From assembly GCA_001466705.2 (NCBI GenBank), contig LATX02000001.1, positions 1,984,001-2,048,000 on the forward strand: DNA of 64,000 nucleotides, given 5' to 3'. The DNA is from Moniliophthora roreri. Lineage: Eukaryota > Basidiomycota > Agaricomycetes > Agaricales > Marasmiaceae. The position numbers were made by a program, and so were the translations under genes. The notes beneath the pieces are model-generated. The model was not told where the DNA came from. It searched no databases and was given only the letters and a program-made list of their open reading frames with translations. This document shows positions 34,170 through 47,074 of this stretch, piece by piece; within the stretch, counting starts at the first letter, position 1, and every line of letters starts with the position of its first letter.

Positions 34170-34525
34170 ATGATATTAGTAGCAATGGAGGTCTAGAGGG
34201 CTGAGGGTGTATCTTGACCAACCTCACAGACGGAGTGTCAGCAACGCGTTTGAGCAATACTCGGTTGAGTCTCGTCGGATGATAAGTGGTATATCTAGCG
34301 GGTGGCGGACCTACATAGGACATCATAAAGCTCGGACATGGCCGTTGCCTTCGGTCCAGCCGTCGCGTTGTATCCTACTGCATATGGTGTTAGCTTGGAG
34401 CACAACTCGAATGGAAAAAAAGCATGTGGAAAGCATTAAATCTAATTGTTATGTGCTACAATGTCAGAGATTACAGCAGTAAATGAGTGGGCCCAGATAT
34501 CGGTAAACTCTAATCCACCCGATAC
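34170..34525. other. 3' region between the convergent fructosamine kinase-like and MIP genes
   Basis: These 356 bases between two stop codons should carry both 3' UTRs. HD mating-type genes are often next to MIP, so I checked this side: there is no WFxNxR-type homeodomain helix and no room for one. Confidence 0.5.
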
Positions 34526-37029
34526 TCAATGCCTCCCACCACCTCCGACCTCATCTTCAATCCTCCACCTCCCCACGATGCTCATTGCTTCCTTATCTCC
34601 CTTCTCCAATTCCGGCATACTCAACAGCGTGCTCACCATCTCCCACGGATCACGGCCTCCTCCCCATTTCAGTACCTGATCCTTATATCTCTCCCCTTCC
34701 TCTCTCCTCAGCGGATTACTCGAGAAGACGTCCTTCCAGACTCGTGAAGCTATCGCTCGGTCAAGGAGATACGAATAATATGTCGCTCCGTATCCAAATA
34801 GATGTCCAAACTGAGTTTGATAACTCGTTCCGGGGACGGGTGGTATAATGCCCTTCTCGAGCAAAAGCGTTTCATACGCTTTTGTGGAGTCAAATGAGGG
34901 AGAAAGGATTTCCGGTGAAGAGTGATATATCTGATCCAAAGCGGCTAAAATAATTTGTTGGAAGGTATCAATGGAATGGCATGGATCAACGTGATTATTC
35001 ACACTGGTTGAGGGCGTGGCTGATTCGGGTGAGAAAAGGGAAAGGACTATCGGGGACGAGAGGAAGTGTTCCATGAGGATGGAAGGTAGTTCGACAAAAT
35101 CTGTTGCACAGCGGGTTCCGGAGACGTTTTGGAATTCTGTTCGTCCAATCATGGCTGTAAGCTACTGTGAGTTAGAGCAATGAGAAAAAAGTGGTGAGAA
35201 GCTTACAGTGCATCGCATGCCCCATTTCGTGGAATAACGTGCTCACTTCATGCCACTCCAACACCGTCGGACCTTTATTCATACTCGGGCGTACGAATTC
35301 ACAGAGCAGTACCACCAAAGGCAACTGGTACACTCCGTTAACACCAGGAATACTGTGTCTCTTGACATTCTCAAATTCAACAGAATGCCTGATGCTCTCT
35401 GGATCCTCAGTAATTGGATCTCCAGCCTCGTCGTCGTCATCTGTACGGCGAGAACAACGAACCGTGTAGTGTGCCGCCCCACTCGCTTTACCCCGTCGAG
35501 CAAACAAGTCGGCGTATATCCATCCAATAACCCCTTTGTCTTCGTCAACGACCTCTAATTTGCATACATCGCTATGCCAGACCTCCCCACTTTCCGGGAC
35601 CACCGGGCGTAGAGAGATTCCGTACAAATGCTTGAATAGTCTCGATAAACCCATAAACACCGTCCCAACTGTCAACGGCGGAAGGGGTATCGGTGGTGCT
35701 GGTGGTTCGGGTGGGCAATAAAAGTCACGGTCCCATGCTTGGATCGTTGGTAAGGAGGGAAGGTTGAGGTGCGTCTGCTTCCGCAGGCTGAGAGCATGTA
35801 AGGCGGTTTTCGCTGCAGGCTTCTGATGATCCATGAGTGCATCCAAGAAGGACTTAACGTTCTCTGTACACTAATTCAGAAGTTGCTTTCTTCGTAATCA
35901 AATAAAAGCACTCACCAGGATTTTTGGCCATCTTCGTATCAAGCGTCAAATCCGCAAAACTCTTCCAACCCACTAATTGTGCTAACTCTGCTCTCTTCCT
36001 TAGTAAAGCCTCCAGGATGTCTAGTTGTTCTTGAGTGCTACTATGTGCACCGATATACAGCTTTCTCCTCGGTTCCTCTGAAGGCGCAGAACGCATGATC
36101 ATTTGCGCTTGTAGTGAACCAGGATATACCATGAGATCCCTTTGCGTAAACCGCGCCTGTAACTGCAAGCGCACACCCATTCCTTGGTCCTTCAACCCAA
36201 CCAATTCGGTTGGTGTGATTGCTACAGGTGGTCGAGGAGAGGAAGCTTCATGTAGAAAGTGACGTCCGAGAACGATAATCTCAGAAGAAAGCCGAACGAA
36301 CTGCTCTCGTTGAGCTGGAGGAAGATTGATTGCACTCTTCTCGAAATCTGTCCAGAATATTAACGCGGTTTGGAGAGCTTCCGGACCGAGAGACTGCCTT
36401 AATTCAGGGTCTGTTAGGACGGTTTTGAGGACCTACATTTAGGGATACAGACGTAAGGAAAGGTCGTGCTATTAGACTAATGGGAGACGTACCTCATATA
36501 GCCCTACATGTGTATTTAACACATTCATAAACTCGCATAAAACCTCGTATGCGTGATTCGCCGCCTCAACCCACTGTCTATCCGGATGTGCATTCCTGAC
36601 TAGTTCGGAAAGGTCGATGACTCCACATAACAAATCGCTTAGCCTGTCTAGGTTCTTCACGACTTTCTTGAGCTCGTCGCGGGATTCCGATGCGCATAAA
36701 ATACGTTCGGTGAGTGCTTGGGCACGAATGAGGGTAGCATTGGCAAGGGAGACGAGGGCGTGTGGATGGGTTAGGGACGAGTGACCAAAGAGACCAGTCG
36801 TCGAGAAAGGAGATCTGAGCCTTGTAACGCTGGGTTGGTCGAAGACGGACAGAAGATTTTTGTCCCCGGTTGATGCTGGGATAATAAAACTTGGATCTGG
36901 TCGAGTCACTGCTGTCCTGCGCGCTATGGGTTCATGTAGACATCCTCGGAAACGAAAGATGGACTTGGCTGATCTGGCGGGATACTTGAATTTCAGCGCA
37001 TTTGAGAGCATAAAGGACAGACGAGGCAA
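34526..37029 (-). CDS. mip: Mitochondrial intermediate peptidase (M3 family, OCT1/MIP)
   Basis: The exons are 37029-36493, 36432-35916, 35863-35207 and 35154-34526, giving 779 aa. A basic, Ser-rich N terminus serves as mitochondrial presequence. [20 protein letters not shown] and the helical M3 body follow. The zinc site [12 protein letters not shown] has HExxH at residues 563-567. Downstream come [36 protein letters not shown] and the [18 protein letters not shown] tail. MIP removes an octapeptide from the N termini of imported proteins after the first processing cut. In Agaricomycetes it is the classic marker gene of the HD (matA) mating-type locus. Here its two neighbours are a fructosamine kinase-like gene and a WHIM-like gene, not HD genes. 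Confidence 0.96.
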
Positions 37030-37362
37030 CCTAGTACGACATCAAAGTCGAATTTATAAGTCGACTCAGCGGAACGCCAGTCCCGGTCCAGATTTTTTTG
37101 ATGACTGAACCCACGTGTAGGTCCGTCATGACGCTCTAGAACTAAATTGAATTTGGAACTCCTTGCGCCATCGGCATTGAAGAATTATTCACAATTATGG
37201 TACGTAGAATAAAGATATAGAGTGCCATAAGTGTGTGACAAATGAATCTGTGAAGCTGTTTGATGCTGAGTGATAATGCATGAATGTTCTAGCCGAATGC
37301 GCAAGGTAAGGATCAAAAATATAAGAACAAAATACAGAAACGACGCTGATTGCATACAAGTA
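37030..37362 (-). promoter_or_regulatory. MIP promoter and 3' flank of the WHIM-like gene
   Basis: The 333 bases contain CCACGTGTA (CACGTG at 37112-37117), 83 nt upstream of the MIP start. The remainder is AT-rich 3' flank of the next gene on the same strand. There is no room for a divergent HD gene. Confidence 0.45.
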
Positions 37363-39621
37363 TCATGTCTCGTCCATCGGTATTGGCGAAAGGCTGCCCT
37401 CCATGCTCCTGCGTAACTCCATGTCATGATCTGCTGATGATGACGAATGCAAGTCACCATTCGAGGTATGGCCGTTGGTATGGGGTCCATTGCCATTCAA
37501 AAAAGGCTTGGAAGGCTTCCTTTCCTCTTCTGCGTCCGATTTGACGGAAGAAGTCCTGTCAACTTCCATATCATGTGTAGGTGCAGGCGGCGCAGCTCCC
37601 GGAATAGGTTCCACAGCGTACACCCAGTATTTGGACTTCTTCTTACTTCCAAACTCCTCCAGGGCGACCTCAGTAGGCTTTAGAGCTGCTGCACTCGTAT
37701 TTTTGAGTTTGACTTTGAGATTTGCACTCGACGGTGCGGGTGACTCTGCCTTGACAGAAGGTGGCGGTTCACTTGAGTTCGCGCTGATGACACTGTCCTC
37801 TGTACGAGCACGTTTGACTGTAGACTCAGGTTCGTAGTCGAGCTGTAGTTCCGGAGGTGCCCCCAGTCGTGCAGAACGTCGTTCGCCTCTCCATTGACTG
37901 TATGGGTTCTCTGCCGCCTCCCGTTTCCCGTTGGCGTTCAGGACGGCGGTGCGGGTGGAACGGCGTTGGCCGATGGCCGATGATGCACCGCGAGTCCGTC
38001 GACTCGATCCGCTGCTCATATCATCGTAAGCATCTGGGTCGTCATAGTCGTCCTCATAGTTCTCTTCTTCAGCCTGTTTATACTCGTCTCCCTCGTCCTG
38101 TCGAGCAAGTAAATTAGTGACGTGCACCTGATATCGACAGCAGGATTACTTGCCTCACTATCTACGCCACCGTTATCATAGTAGGCCGGCCTCCGTGTTT
38201 GCCGCCGCGACCTCAACTGACGGCATTCCGCAAGAATCAAATCTTGCTGTCGCTGTTCAATCTTCTTTCGAACTTTTTGTACCCGCTGAGTAACGCAAGG
38301 TATGTGAGCCTATCCTTGTAATCCACAGAGAAGGAATAGGAGAGATATCGATCGTCGACTCGAAAGTAACATCCGTTGTACTGCGCGACCGCTCATCGTG
38401 CTGTAGAGATACAGAAGAAGACTAACCGCTAATTCTTTGTCAATGTCTTCAAGACGTTCTTCCAATCCCTTGATTAGTTGTAGGTGGGCGATCTCAGTCT
38501 TTGGCCGTTTCTTCGACTTGGACTTGGTATCTTTGGTTTTTGGTTCTTCCGGAGCATTACTCTTGAGTTGCTCGATCGCAGCAACATACTCCTCCCTAGT
38601 TGACGATATCGTTTGAAAGGTTGCAGTGATTTTCCATGGATTAGTGGAAACATATATACGAGGAGACACTAAAAATATAAGAGAAATCAGCATTCGAACT
38701 CTGATGGCAGTGCCGTGAACAGAAAAGAGATGAACGACCCAACATCAAGGTATTATTCCGCATAAATATGAACAGATACGCCTCCAGTCAAGAAAAGAAT
38801 CGAATACTGACGGTCTGCGACCCAGTAGCGTTTGCGTGTGATATCTTGACCTAGTGGCTGAAGCTGCAGGTTTTCCTGGCTTTCAGGGTCTTCAGATGGC
38901 GGGGGAGCCGTCGGGCCGTCTTTTTTCTTGTTTTTGTTGTGATAAACGCCCCACGCGCGATCAATCTTGCCTTTGATTTCTGCCGAATGAGTGAGCTGTA
39001 GCTCGACCAGTTGTCGTAGTATTTTCAACTAGAATACGGGGATATGAAACATCATAAGCGCAGGTCATATGAATACAACTGAAAGGCACATACCTTCAAA
39101 TCCCAGCTCGCTGAATAGAAGCCACCTTCCAATCCCTGAAGTGGATCCACATTCCTATGCAGATCTTCGTCCCAAAAAACCGTACGCTCTGGTGTTTTGA
39201 AATAGTCGGCCAGTACTGAAGCCACAGTAGTGGAGAGTTGGTCCGTGCTGTAGGATGCGGATGCGTGTTAAGCACACTTTGATGGATTTCCTGTCGCTAC
39301 AGAGTACTCTTACCTCAAATTACGCGCTTGTGGTCGCAGATTGAGGATAAATCGAGTAAGCACCGAATTGACTATTGTGTTGGGTTCATTGGACAGGAGA
39401 GCATTTTCAAGGCTGTAAAAGTCATTTCCCAGACGAGAATAAGTAAAAGCATCGATAGCTAGCCAAAGATAATAGCCTCACTCCATTGGTGTTTCCAGTC
39501 CCTCTACCTTCTCTCGAAGTTTCGTGAATTTACAGATGAAGGAGTATATGAATAGTGATTCCCAGCGGTCAGAAGGATGTATTGCGTCAGATGGAGGGCA
39601 GACATGACCCCTTCCAGACAT
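37363..39621 (-). CDS. WHIM/RSF1-like putative chromatin-remodelling nuclear protein
   Basis: The exons are 39621-39482, 39412-39314, 39247-39094, 39028-38812, 38668-38427, 38285-38154 and 38097-37363, giving 572 aa. The N-terminal third is globular (DRWESLFIYSFICKFTKLRE, NSVLTRFILNLRPQARNLST, WDLKLKILRQLVELQLTHS) with a WHIM-type LGQDITRKRYWVADLSPRIY segment. A Lys-rich coiled coil (KGLEERLEDIDKELARVQKV) and a long acidic, Ser/Arg-rich disordered C terminus follow. This order resembles subunits that bind ISWI-type remodellers (RSF1 or DDT/WHIM proteins), which is a family inference only. The intron at 38153-38098 is GC-AG. The ATG at 39621 is the best start because it directly precedes the conserved HVCPPSDA segment. 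Confidence 0.75.
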
Positions 39622-39922
39622 GCTGAGGGTCGCAAAAAACTTGGCGACAAGGGAGGTGATGGTAGAAGTACAGCTGAAAGAGAGGAGCAAACACGTTACG
39701 CCGGGGTATGTCACGCGCGAACAGACATGATGACACTGCCAGACTGTGAACAAATACGTTACAATATACTCTTATATTCAGCCAAGGGTGTGGCATAACG
39801 CTGATAACAGCAACAGATGATGTAGAATTACATGTGTGATAGGTAGTTGGCCGATCATACAGCATCTCGAATCCCCACAAGAATCCCTGTATAGGAATAC
39901 ATACACCATGAAGCAAGACGTC

Positions 39923-40505
39923 TTATCCTGGTCCAACCTGTGTAGAAACAGTGAGCCACAATGAGTATATCCAAGAAACATACTGGCTACATACTTTTGG
40001 TATGTCATGGTGTTCCGAGAGGGATTCAAGGTGTGCGTTTAACTCGTTGACACGGTCCTTGTGCGTCTTGGTTGCCAGTTTTGCTACACGCTGCTGTAGC
40101 TGTAGGAAAAGAAAGACGATATTTCAGTATGGGAATCTTGGAAACTATATATTAGCCCACATACCCTCCGTCTCTGTACCTCATCAAACCGTTTCTCCGC
40201 CTCGGTCTTGTTGTTTTTACTGCTACCTACAGCAGGAGAGTTACGGCCGCTACCAGATGGCGTCAAGGGCGCGTCTGCATCATCTTGAAGTAGAAGTTCC
40301 TTCACCCGCTTGCGTTCTCGTTCCTGGTCTTGCTCTGAATCCGTCTTGGATTTTGACTTTTTCTTCTTCCTGAGCAAGAAAAAGGTCAGTTTGAACGGAA
40401 ACGTGTAGAAAAATGCAAGATTATAACCCACTTTTTCACACCGCCATCTATGACTGTACCCTTGAGCTTAAGGGAACCTGCAGGCCGGAAGTCGTAATCC
40501 GACAT
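39923..40505 (-). CDS. FAM32A-like small nuclear protein
   Basis: The exons are 40505-40432, 40369-40165, 40099-39995 and 39937-39923, giving 132 aa. It begins MSDYDFRPAGSLKLKG, then has a long Lys-rich tract (VKKKKKSKSKTD), a variable middle, KTEAEKRFDEVQRRR and a C terminus ending in HHDIPKVGPG. This matches FAM32A, a small protein of the nucleus whose human form is found in the spliceosomal catalytic complex (exon ligation). The last exon is 15 nt. The 301 bases downstream (39622-39922) hold only its 3' flank and the WHIM-like gene's promoter. The gene is divergent to the TMEM115-like gene. Confidence 0.85.
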
Positions 40506-40659
40506 GGGATGAGCTGGTAAAGGAGCATCAAAGTCACAGTGTAACATCGACTCTGCGCAACCAGGCACGTGTCTGAACCCTCACCCAAGGTTCCCGGCCA
40601 TTGACAGGACGTGACGGTCTTCATCTTCCCTTATCCTAGGCTGAATCTCGGGAGCAGTC
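40506..40659. promoter_or_regulatory. Compact bidirectional promoter, FAM32A-like / TMEM115-like
   Basis: There are 154 bases between divergent starts, with a CACGTG palindrome at 40566-40571. Confidence 0.5.
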
Positions 40660-41987
40660 ATGGCAGTCTTACAGTCTCCAATAACCTTCATTGCTTCTAT
40701 TCCGCCCGCGACACGTTACTTTACTTTTGCAACAATCTTCACCTCGCTACTCTATACCTGGATGCGATGGAAAGAGACAGACATATCCCAGTTTTTGGCA
40801 CTTGTTTCTGGCTCAAGCATCTTTTACCCATGGACCTTTGTAACATCAGCTCTCCTTGAGACTAGCATACTTGGGGTAGGAAATCCTTCCAATTGCAGCG
40901 CGTCTACTGACGATATTTTCCCGCTAGTTCATTGTCAGTCTGATTGTTATACCGCCTTCACTGAGGTACCTGGAGAGGTTGTGGGGAAGTGTGGAGATAT
41001 TAAAGTTCATAGCGGTGACGGTCGGGGCATCCAATGTCATTGTATTTGCTTTCAGCTGGCTGGAGTTCTTGGCCACTAGCAACGCAGACTTCCTGTGCGT
41101 AAACCGTTATTTTACTTTTAAAATCTTGACTGACGACCTATTTAGCTACTCCATGCGATACAATGGTCAAATGTCACTCCAAATGGGTGTATTGGTCGCA
41201 TTCACGCAACTCATACCAGAGCACCAAGTACAAGTATTGGGCGTTATCAAAGCACGAGTCAAGGTGAGCTGCCATCCTGAAGCCCTTGCTCACCGAAATA
41301 TTCTGACATTTTCTCATAGACGTTGCCAATGGCCTACCTCGCAATATCAACAGTGATGACTATCATAGGCTTTCAATGCCCGTGGATCATCCTACAATTT
41401 GCTTGGTTCGTCAGCTGGATCTACCTTCGCTTCTACAAGAAGAACACCAACGACACCGTTGGCGGTATGGATACCTATGGCGACCGAAGCGAAACCTTTT
41501 CCCTGGTATCATGGTTCCCTCCATTCCTCCAGTGAGTCCCGCCTGATCATCACCGCATTCTCTCATCAAACGCCACCTCATAGCCCGGCTCTCTCTGTGT
41601 TGGCAAACTTTGTATTTTCTTGGGCAGTAAAATTCCATCTTATTCCCTCACATGGGGGCGATCTGGAGAACGGTGGCTATAGCCCACTTCCAGGAAGTGC
41701 TAGGGCTGAAGCAGAGCGTCGACGGTAAGCGTGTCAATCTTTTCCATATCTCCCTTCTGTAACTTACGATATGCTTCACTAGTGCCATGGCCCTAAAAGC
41801 CCTCGACCAACGTATGGCCAACTCGTCACCGTCTGGCGCATCGGCTTCCACATCATCTACGCCACAAACACCTCGACCTCCTCCCCCTGTAGTTAGCCCC
41901 AGAGCCGAGGCTTCCAATAACCAAAAAAACACGGCTCATGAGTCAGAATTGGGCGATATTGGCATTGCAAAAGCGGACGATCGATAG
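40660..41987 (+). CDS. TMEM115-like (rhomboid-related) Golgi membrane protein
   Basis: The exons are 40660-40875, 40928-41094, 41146-41263, 41320-41531, 41584-41724 and 41783-41987, giving 352 aa. Several hydrophobic helices are present: YFTFATIFTSLLYTWM, FIVSLIVIPPSLRYLER, ASNVIVFAFSWLEFL, LPMAYLAISTVMTIIGF and IILQFAWFVSWIYLRF. The FYPWTFVTSALLE and YNGQMSLQMGVLVAFTQLIPEHQVQ motifs are typical of the DUF1751/TMEM115 family, which is distantly related to rhomboid proteases but lacks the catalytic Ser-His pair. The human protein sits in the Golgi and affects retrograde traffic and glycosylation. The C-terminal tail is Ser/Pro-rich and cytosolic. Confidence 0.9.
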
Positions 41988-42421
41988 TCTTTCGGTAAAG
42001 CGTCTGGTACTGATATTACATATTATGTATTCTCGTTTGAGCAGATCACTACGCTATCATCCTTTCTTCCGTCTGCATAATAATCATTTCACTCTCCGTT
42101 GTCGAAGGATGGAATTCGGTCCCATGGTATAGCTTATCAACGATCTCGCACAAGGTATATACATGGTGACTGCTTTGCGGTTTTATGTAAGTATATGTAC
42201 ACTTTTCGACAAAATAAGAGTAACAATCAGGTGATGGTAAGATAATGAGAGAGTAAGGCATTGTCGGTGGGACGCTAGTGTACACCAAATTCGTCCCCTC
42301 TCTGTTCAGAGGGTAACATCAGAAATATATACCGAAGTAAAAAGAAAAACCGTAACAAACGAGATGAGGAAGCATGAATAATGTTACAAGTTATGAAAAA
42401 TGATGTCCGCCGTGATTGCGT
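41988..42421. other. 3' region between the convergent TMEM115-like and NBR1-like genes
   Basis: These 434 AT-rich bases lie between two stop codons and should hold both 3' UTRs. I see no gene. Confidence 0.45.
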
Positions 42422-45400
42422 CTAATCACTTTCTGAATCATATAGAACCACGTACTCCTCACCCTCCTCTACATGTTCGGGAGGTGAGGCAAAACTTTCC
42501 CTGGTTTCGGCCCAATCCTCGTCGTCCTCGTCGTCAGGGACTGAAAGGAGAGAAACGGAAGAGGTAGAAGACCCATTCTCAGAAGCACCGTCCCCGTCAG
42601 GCGAAGACGACGGGAGGGATGAGCTAGCGATGGAAGATGATGTGTAGACGGAAGCAGCAGCCGTCGGCATGATGATCACAGAACTGGACGATAAGGACTT
42701 GTATTCCTCGGAGCCGGTGCTAGAATCTGCCCTTTCGTCCTCTTCCCTGTGATGTCCTTCTTTGACGGTAATGCTAACAAACCTTCAGTAAAAACTCAAG
42801 GGATACAAGAGAATTACACTTACTCAAGCCAGATACTATCACCAAACACCACACCTTGATCATCCCTCAACCTGTAATAGCTGACATAGCGGCCCTCTTT
42901 TTCAGGTGCCTTTAACTCTCCAGTCCAAACATCTACGCTCTCGCTAGCTCCGGCTTTGCCAATTCTCGTGACGGCATTCTTCTGGATTCGCTCAAGGCAA
43001 TCTCCACCAACAAACACGAGTTCCGTTCCCTCAGGCCACTCGACGTTGCCTGTGTTCATCATTCTCCAACTCTTCACGAACTCAGCACCGGGTGGAAAGA
43101 TCTGACCGTCAGGGACCGAGCGGTCATCAATGTAGGTTGCATCTAGCCTTGGCTCATGTTGCGGTTCGGACTCGGCCTGACTTATTGGAGAGATGTGCTC
43201 CTCTGGGAGAAGAGCGTTCAACGTTCTTGACGACGGAGGAATAAACGTCTCTTCCTCTTCATTGTCCAGGGGAGGAATGAAGGTCTCAATCTTGGCTTCC
43301 TGTGGTTTCCCGGTCGAGGCGCCATCCAAGATACTAGCTAAAGACCTCTTGGAGCAGACCGAGCAACACTCATCCCTGTCAACCATACTCGCGGGCCGGT
43401 TGAGCAAGTCCCCAATTAGAGGCGACTCCTCTACAGGTGGCTCAGGCGCAGGCGGAGACCCTGCTGAGCTTTGTGCGAAGTTTGGACCCGCCAAGAATTC
43501 GATCAAGGATGGCTTGAACAACTCGGGATACGTCTGAGCCGAAGTGCCAGCGTTTTCAGGACTATTCAGAAGCTCCCCGATCAATGGTGATTCGCGTGGA
43601 GGAACAGGTACAGGGGACGGAGATCGTTTGGAGTTCAGTCTCTCAGACACTTCTAAAGCCCTGAGCAAGTCCTTCTCAAAAGAGCTCTCCTCGTCGTTCT
43701 GCTTTGTAGTACTCCGTTCATCCATCAGGTGTCCGCCATGCCAGAAACCAGGGGAATAAGAGCTCATCTGCGACGTGAACGGATTGAGAATGGAAGTATG
43801 GAATGGGTCGATGGTGCTGGGTGGCGGAGGTGGAAGCTGCACCCTTGACGTTGAAACATCCTCGACAGGCGAGACCACCTCTCTCCTCGTCTGGGAATCT
43901 TCTAGATACGAAAAATCAGGTTCCGATGGGGTCGCCGCAAACCTAACTCTATAGTTCGCCCAGAATGGAGGTGATGGTAGGCTTCTGCCTGAAACTGAGA
44001 ACCGTGCCGAAGGAAGTTGTCTAGGTGGAGGCGAAGGAATCCTCACAGGTACAGGGACAGTCGGCGGTGATGGACGAGTCGGTGGAGTCGGGACTTTCAT
44101 TCCAACAGCAATAGGTGGAAGCCTTGGGGGAGACGGGGGAGCCCGTACCATGAATGGCCGATTCCTAGGAGGACTAGGCAACCTTGCAGGAGAAGAGGTC
44201 TGAGAATCTACATCAAGAGCTCTAGAGAAAGGCGAATCTGGGACTCGCCAAAATTCTGACGGTTGCCATTGGTGAATCTGTGGGACCTGTGGTAGCTGGG
44301 TAAAAGGAGGCAGTGCGCCTGGGATCATCATTGGAGGTGATGGTGGTGATGGCGGCGATTCGGAATAGAAGGGACGCGGCGGACGGTCGAGGAAACTGGG
44401 ACGGGATCTGGGTGATGTACGCACTTCTGAAGGCGATGTACGGTATTCCACGATCGGCGCGGGAGGCGGGGGCGGGGGCGGAATGCAGGTCGTAGTGCCA
44501 CGATAGTCCATCGCAGGAGGAGACACTGACCGCTCCGATTCCGTGGCAAAGAAGAACGGTGAGGGTGGCTTAATCTCTGGAGACAATTCACGGGGTGTGT
44601 CCTCTGTCACCAGGTCGCGCAATAATTCACCTTTGGGTCTGAACCATTCAGAATGGCTGCCGGTACGCGCAGGAGGGCTATCCATCAACCTTGTCCCACC
44701 AACTCGGTAGACGGTAGGAATCACCGTATTGACGTCTCTCATCTTCAGCAATGGATGGTTGGCAGGGTGTACCGGGATAGGAAGCGCCTCACAATCCTCG
44801 CACAAGTCGTAGTCTGGACATTCAGGGTGCATGCACTGTAAACTTGTTGTGAGCTCGTACTCAGGATTATGCGCTTGAAGAATTACCTTGTAACGAATGC
44901 CAAATACTCCCTTTTCACAGCTATTACAAGTGGCGTGATGCATCGCACGGTCCACAATATTACGACGCTGCATGGATTATATTAAGTATTCTCTTGAGAA
45001 TGGTAATAGAGACAGCACTTACAATAAACTGATCCTGCGTTTCAATCTTGACAAAGGCGTGCTGAGGGTGATGTTCGGGAGTGATACTACAGAAGACATA
45101 GAGCGATAGTTAGCGACAACGATAAAAACTTGTGTTGACCACATACTCGAAACATCTTGAACAGGTATCATAATCAGGGCAATTCAGACATTTCTGTTTG
45201 GGAACTCGTTACGTTCGACTAACTTTAACGTGTCACAGAGCGACTTACGTATCGATCTCCACGAATTCTGGAGTCACACAAGTTACAACTCGCAAAGTGA
45301 ACGACTGGCTGTGCGGGAGCTGGAGCTGGTGGAGAAAGAACAGGTGCTCGCCGTATGTCTGGAGCATTGCGCTCACCGTTACCCTGATAGACTGTATGAA

Positions 45401-46885
45401 CGACAACTCTTCCTGGCTCGTTGATTTCAAAGAACTCATGGAAGGGATTATGGCGTTCGGCTGCTCCTGAAGTGATGCATTCCGTGCACAAGTCATAGTC
45501 TACGAGATATAAATGAGCCCAGGTTCGAAGCTACTGAATAAAATGACATACCTGGACAGTCGAGACATTTGTGTCTCACACCCTGAATAGGCATCGCTTG
45601 ACAGCTATCACATCTGATACCAAAATGGACAGGCATTACTGGCTCTGCAGTAGTGGTGGACTCGGTTGCGGGAACGGACGTTGGAGGTGGTGCATCCACA
45701 TCAGGCTCAGCGCGCATTTGAGGCGATTGCATTGGCACATCAACATCAGGTGTGGGCACGGGCGCAGCATTTATGACAGGAATATCCGTGCCCGGAGCCG
45801 CAGTTGGGCAACTGGGGCACGCTTGCTTAATCCACGTGTGGGCACGTTGGAGGCTGAGAAGGCCTTTCTCATCCTTGCAGGGGCATTTCGAGGGACGTTC
45901 GTTGCAGTCTGTGCACTGTACGCAATGTCAGTGATGCACTGTAAGCGAAATATGTTGTATGACGTACCACCTTCAGTGCACATTGTTGGCAGTCATACCA
46001 AGGCCCTTGCTTTATAGAGCCACACATGACACAGAATGTGTACTTGCAGAGGGGAGGGAATATTGTTGTGGCTTCTGGCTCTAATTTGCCAGTGACAGTC
46101 GGAGAAGAGGGTACCTGCGGAGCGCAGTCACATTCGATCTCCAGTGTCTTGAACTTGGCTTCAATGTCGTTCATCCTTGACATGTATTTGTCCAGTCTGC
46201 CCTCAAGTCGCTCACTCAAATTCTTCATATCATTCCTCAATTCGGCGACAACGGTCGGAGCAACGAGCGTGGGTGAGCCCACGTGCTGCGGCGCTTGCTG
46301 CGGCAGGGGTTTCGGTGTACCCTCAGACGAGCGCAAAGATGGTGGCACCGGGCTTGGGATCGTAGAGAAGATGATAGGTGGTGGTGGGATGTGTGAGAAC
46401 GGAATTGGGGAATAAGCTGATGTGCTACATTCCGAGGCTGAGCTGGGTGCGACTGTCCTAAAGCGCGGCGGAGAGGAAGCTTGAGACTCTGATTTAGACG
46501 TCAAGTCAGAGGCGGAGGACATATTAGGGAGCTTGTGCGGTGTCTCGTCGTAGACTGAGAACTTGAGCAACGGATTGACCCATGAGCGCCCTCCATACTG
46601 AGCGATGCACCGATCGTACTCTTCTGCAGAATGAACTTCTTTAGCAAGAAGAATGCGAGACTTGGAGGAATCGGGGGAGAAAAGAAGTTTAGAGAGATAG
46701 TAGTTGTGGCTTATAGGAAATACGCGGTAGAGCTGGTATAGGAGTCGATTAGGCGCTTGCGTAGGCAATGGCACGAAGGAGAGACATACCTGCAGATACA
46801 GTTCGTGAAATGAAGGAAAGGCATTTGTATCGGCAAAGTTAAATTTGCGAGTTTCGTTTCTATAAGTTGCTTTGATAGTGAACAT
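42422..46885 (-). CDS. NBR1: NBR1-type selective autophagy receptor (PB1, ZZ fingers, NBR1 Ig-like domain)
   Basis: The exons are 46885-46790, 46732-45968, 45915-45552, 45499-45249, 45193-45147, 45086-45023, 44967-44887, 44835-42824 and 42773-42422, giving 1343 aa. The N-terminal PB1 domain (FTIKATYRNETRKF) is followed by a degenerate zinc finger (CVMCGS..WYDCQQC..VCTDC). Three clear ZZ fingers come next, each with CPDYDLC or CPDYDTC and a trailing His pair. Then comes about 550 residues of Pro/Ser-rich linker. The NBR1 FW/Ig-like domain follows (VPDGQIFPPGAEFVKSWRMM, NTGNVEWPEGTELVFVGGD, VVFGDSIWL). The extreme C terminus, GEEYVVLYDSESD, contains a YxxL core flanked by acids, a good ATG8-interacting motif. 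NBR1-type receptors link cargo to ATG8 on autophagosomes. Two introns (46789-46733 and 44886-44836) are multiples of three without stops. Confidence 0.92.
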
Positions 46886-47074
46886 GGTGGTAGGAAGGAA
46901 AGGTGTGGGTAGAGTGCAATTGGCGCTCGCGCAACTGTGACTTGTACACCTTCCTGCGAAACTATTCCCATAATCGTAGTTGCTAGACTAGTCAGCACAG
47001 CTCACCCCCGTTCTTCTGTTGTGGAATCTTGCACAGGTTGCAATCGTATTAAGGTAGATATATTGTGTATGTAT

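Noticed and set aside
37030..37362. Space for a divergent HD gene beside MIP
   Set aside because: Only 333 bases, no coding frame, and no homeodomain motif on either strand.
44313..44591. Open frames on both strands inside the NBR1 linker
   Set aside because: They are shadows of the Pro/Ser-rich repetitive codons of the NBR1 gene.
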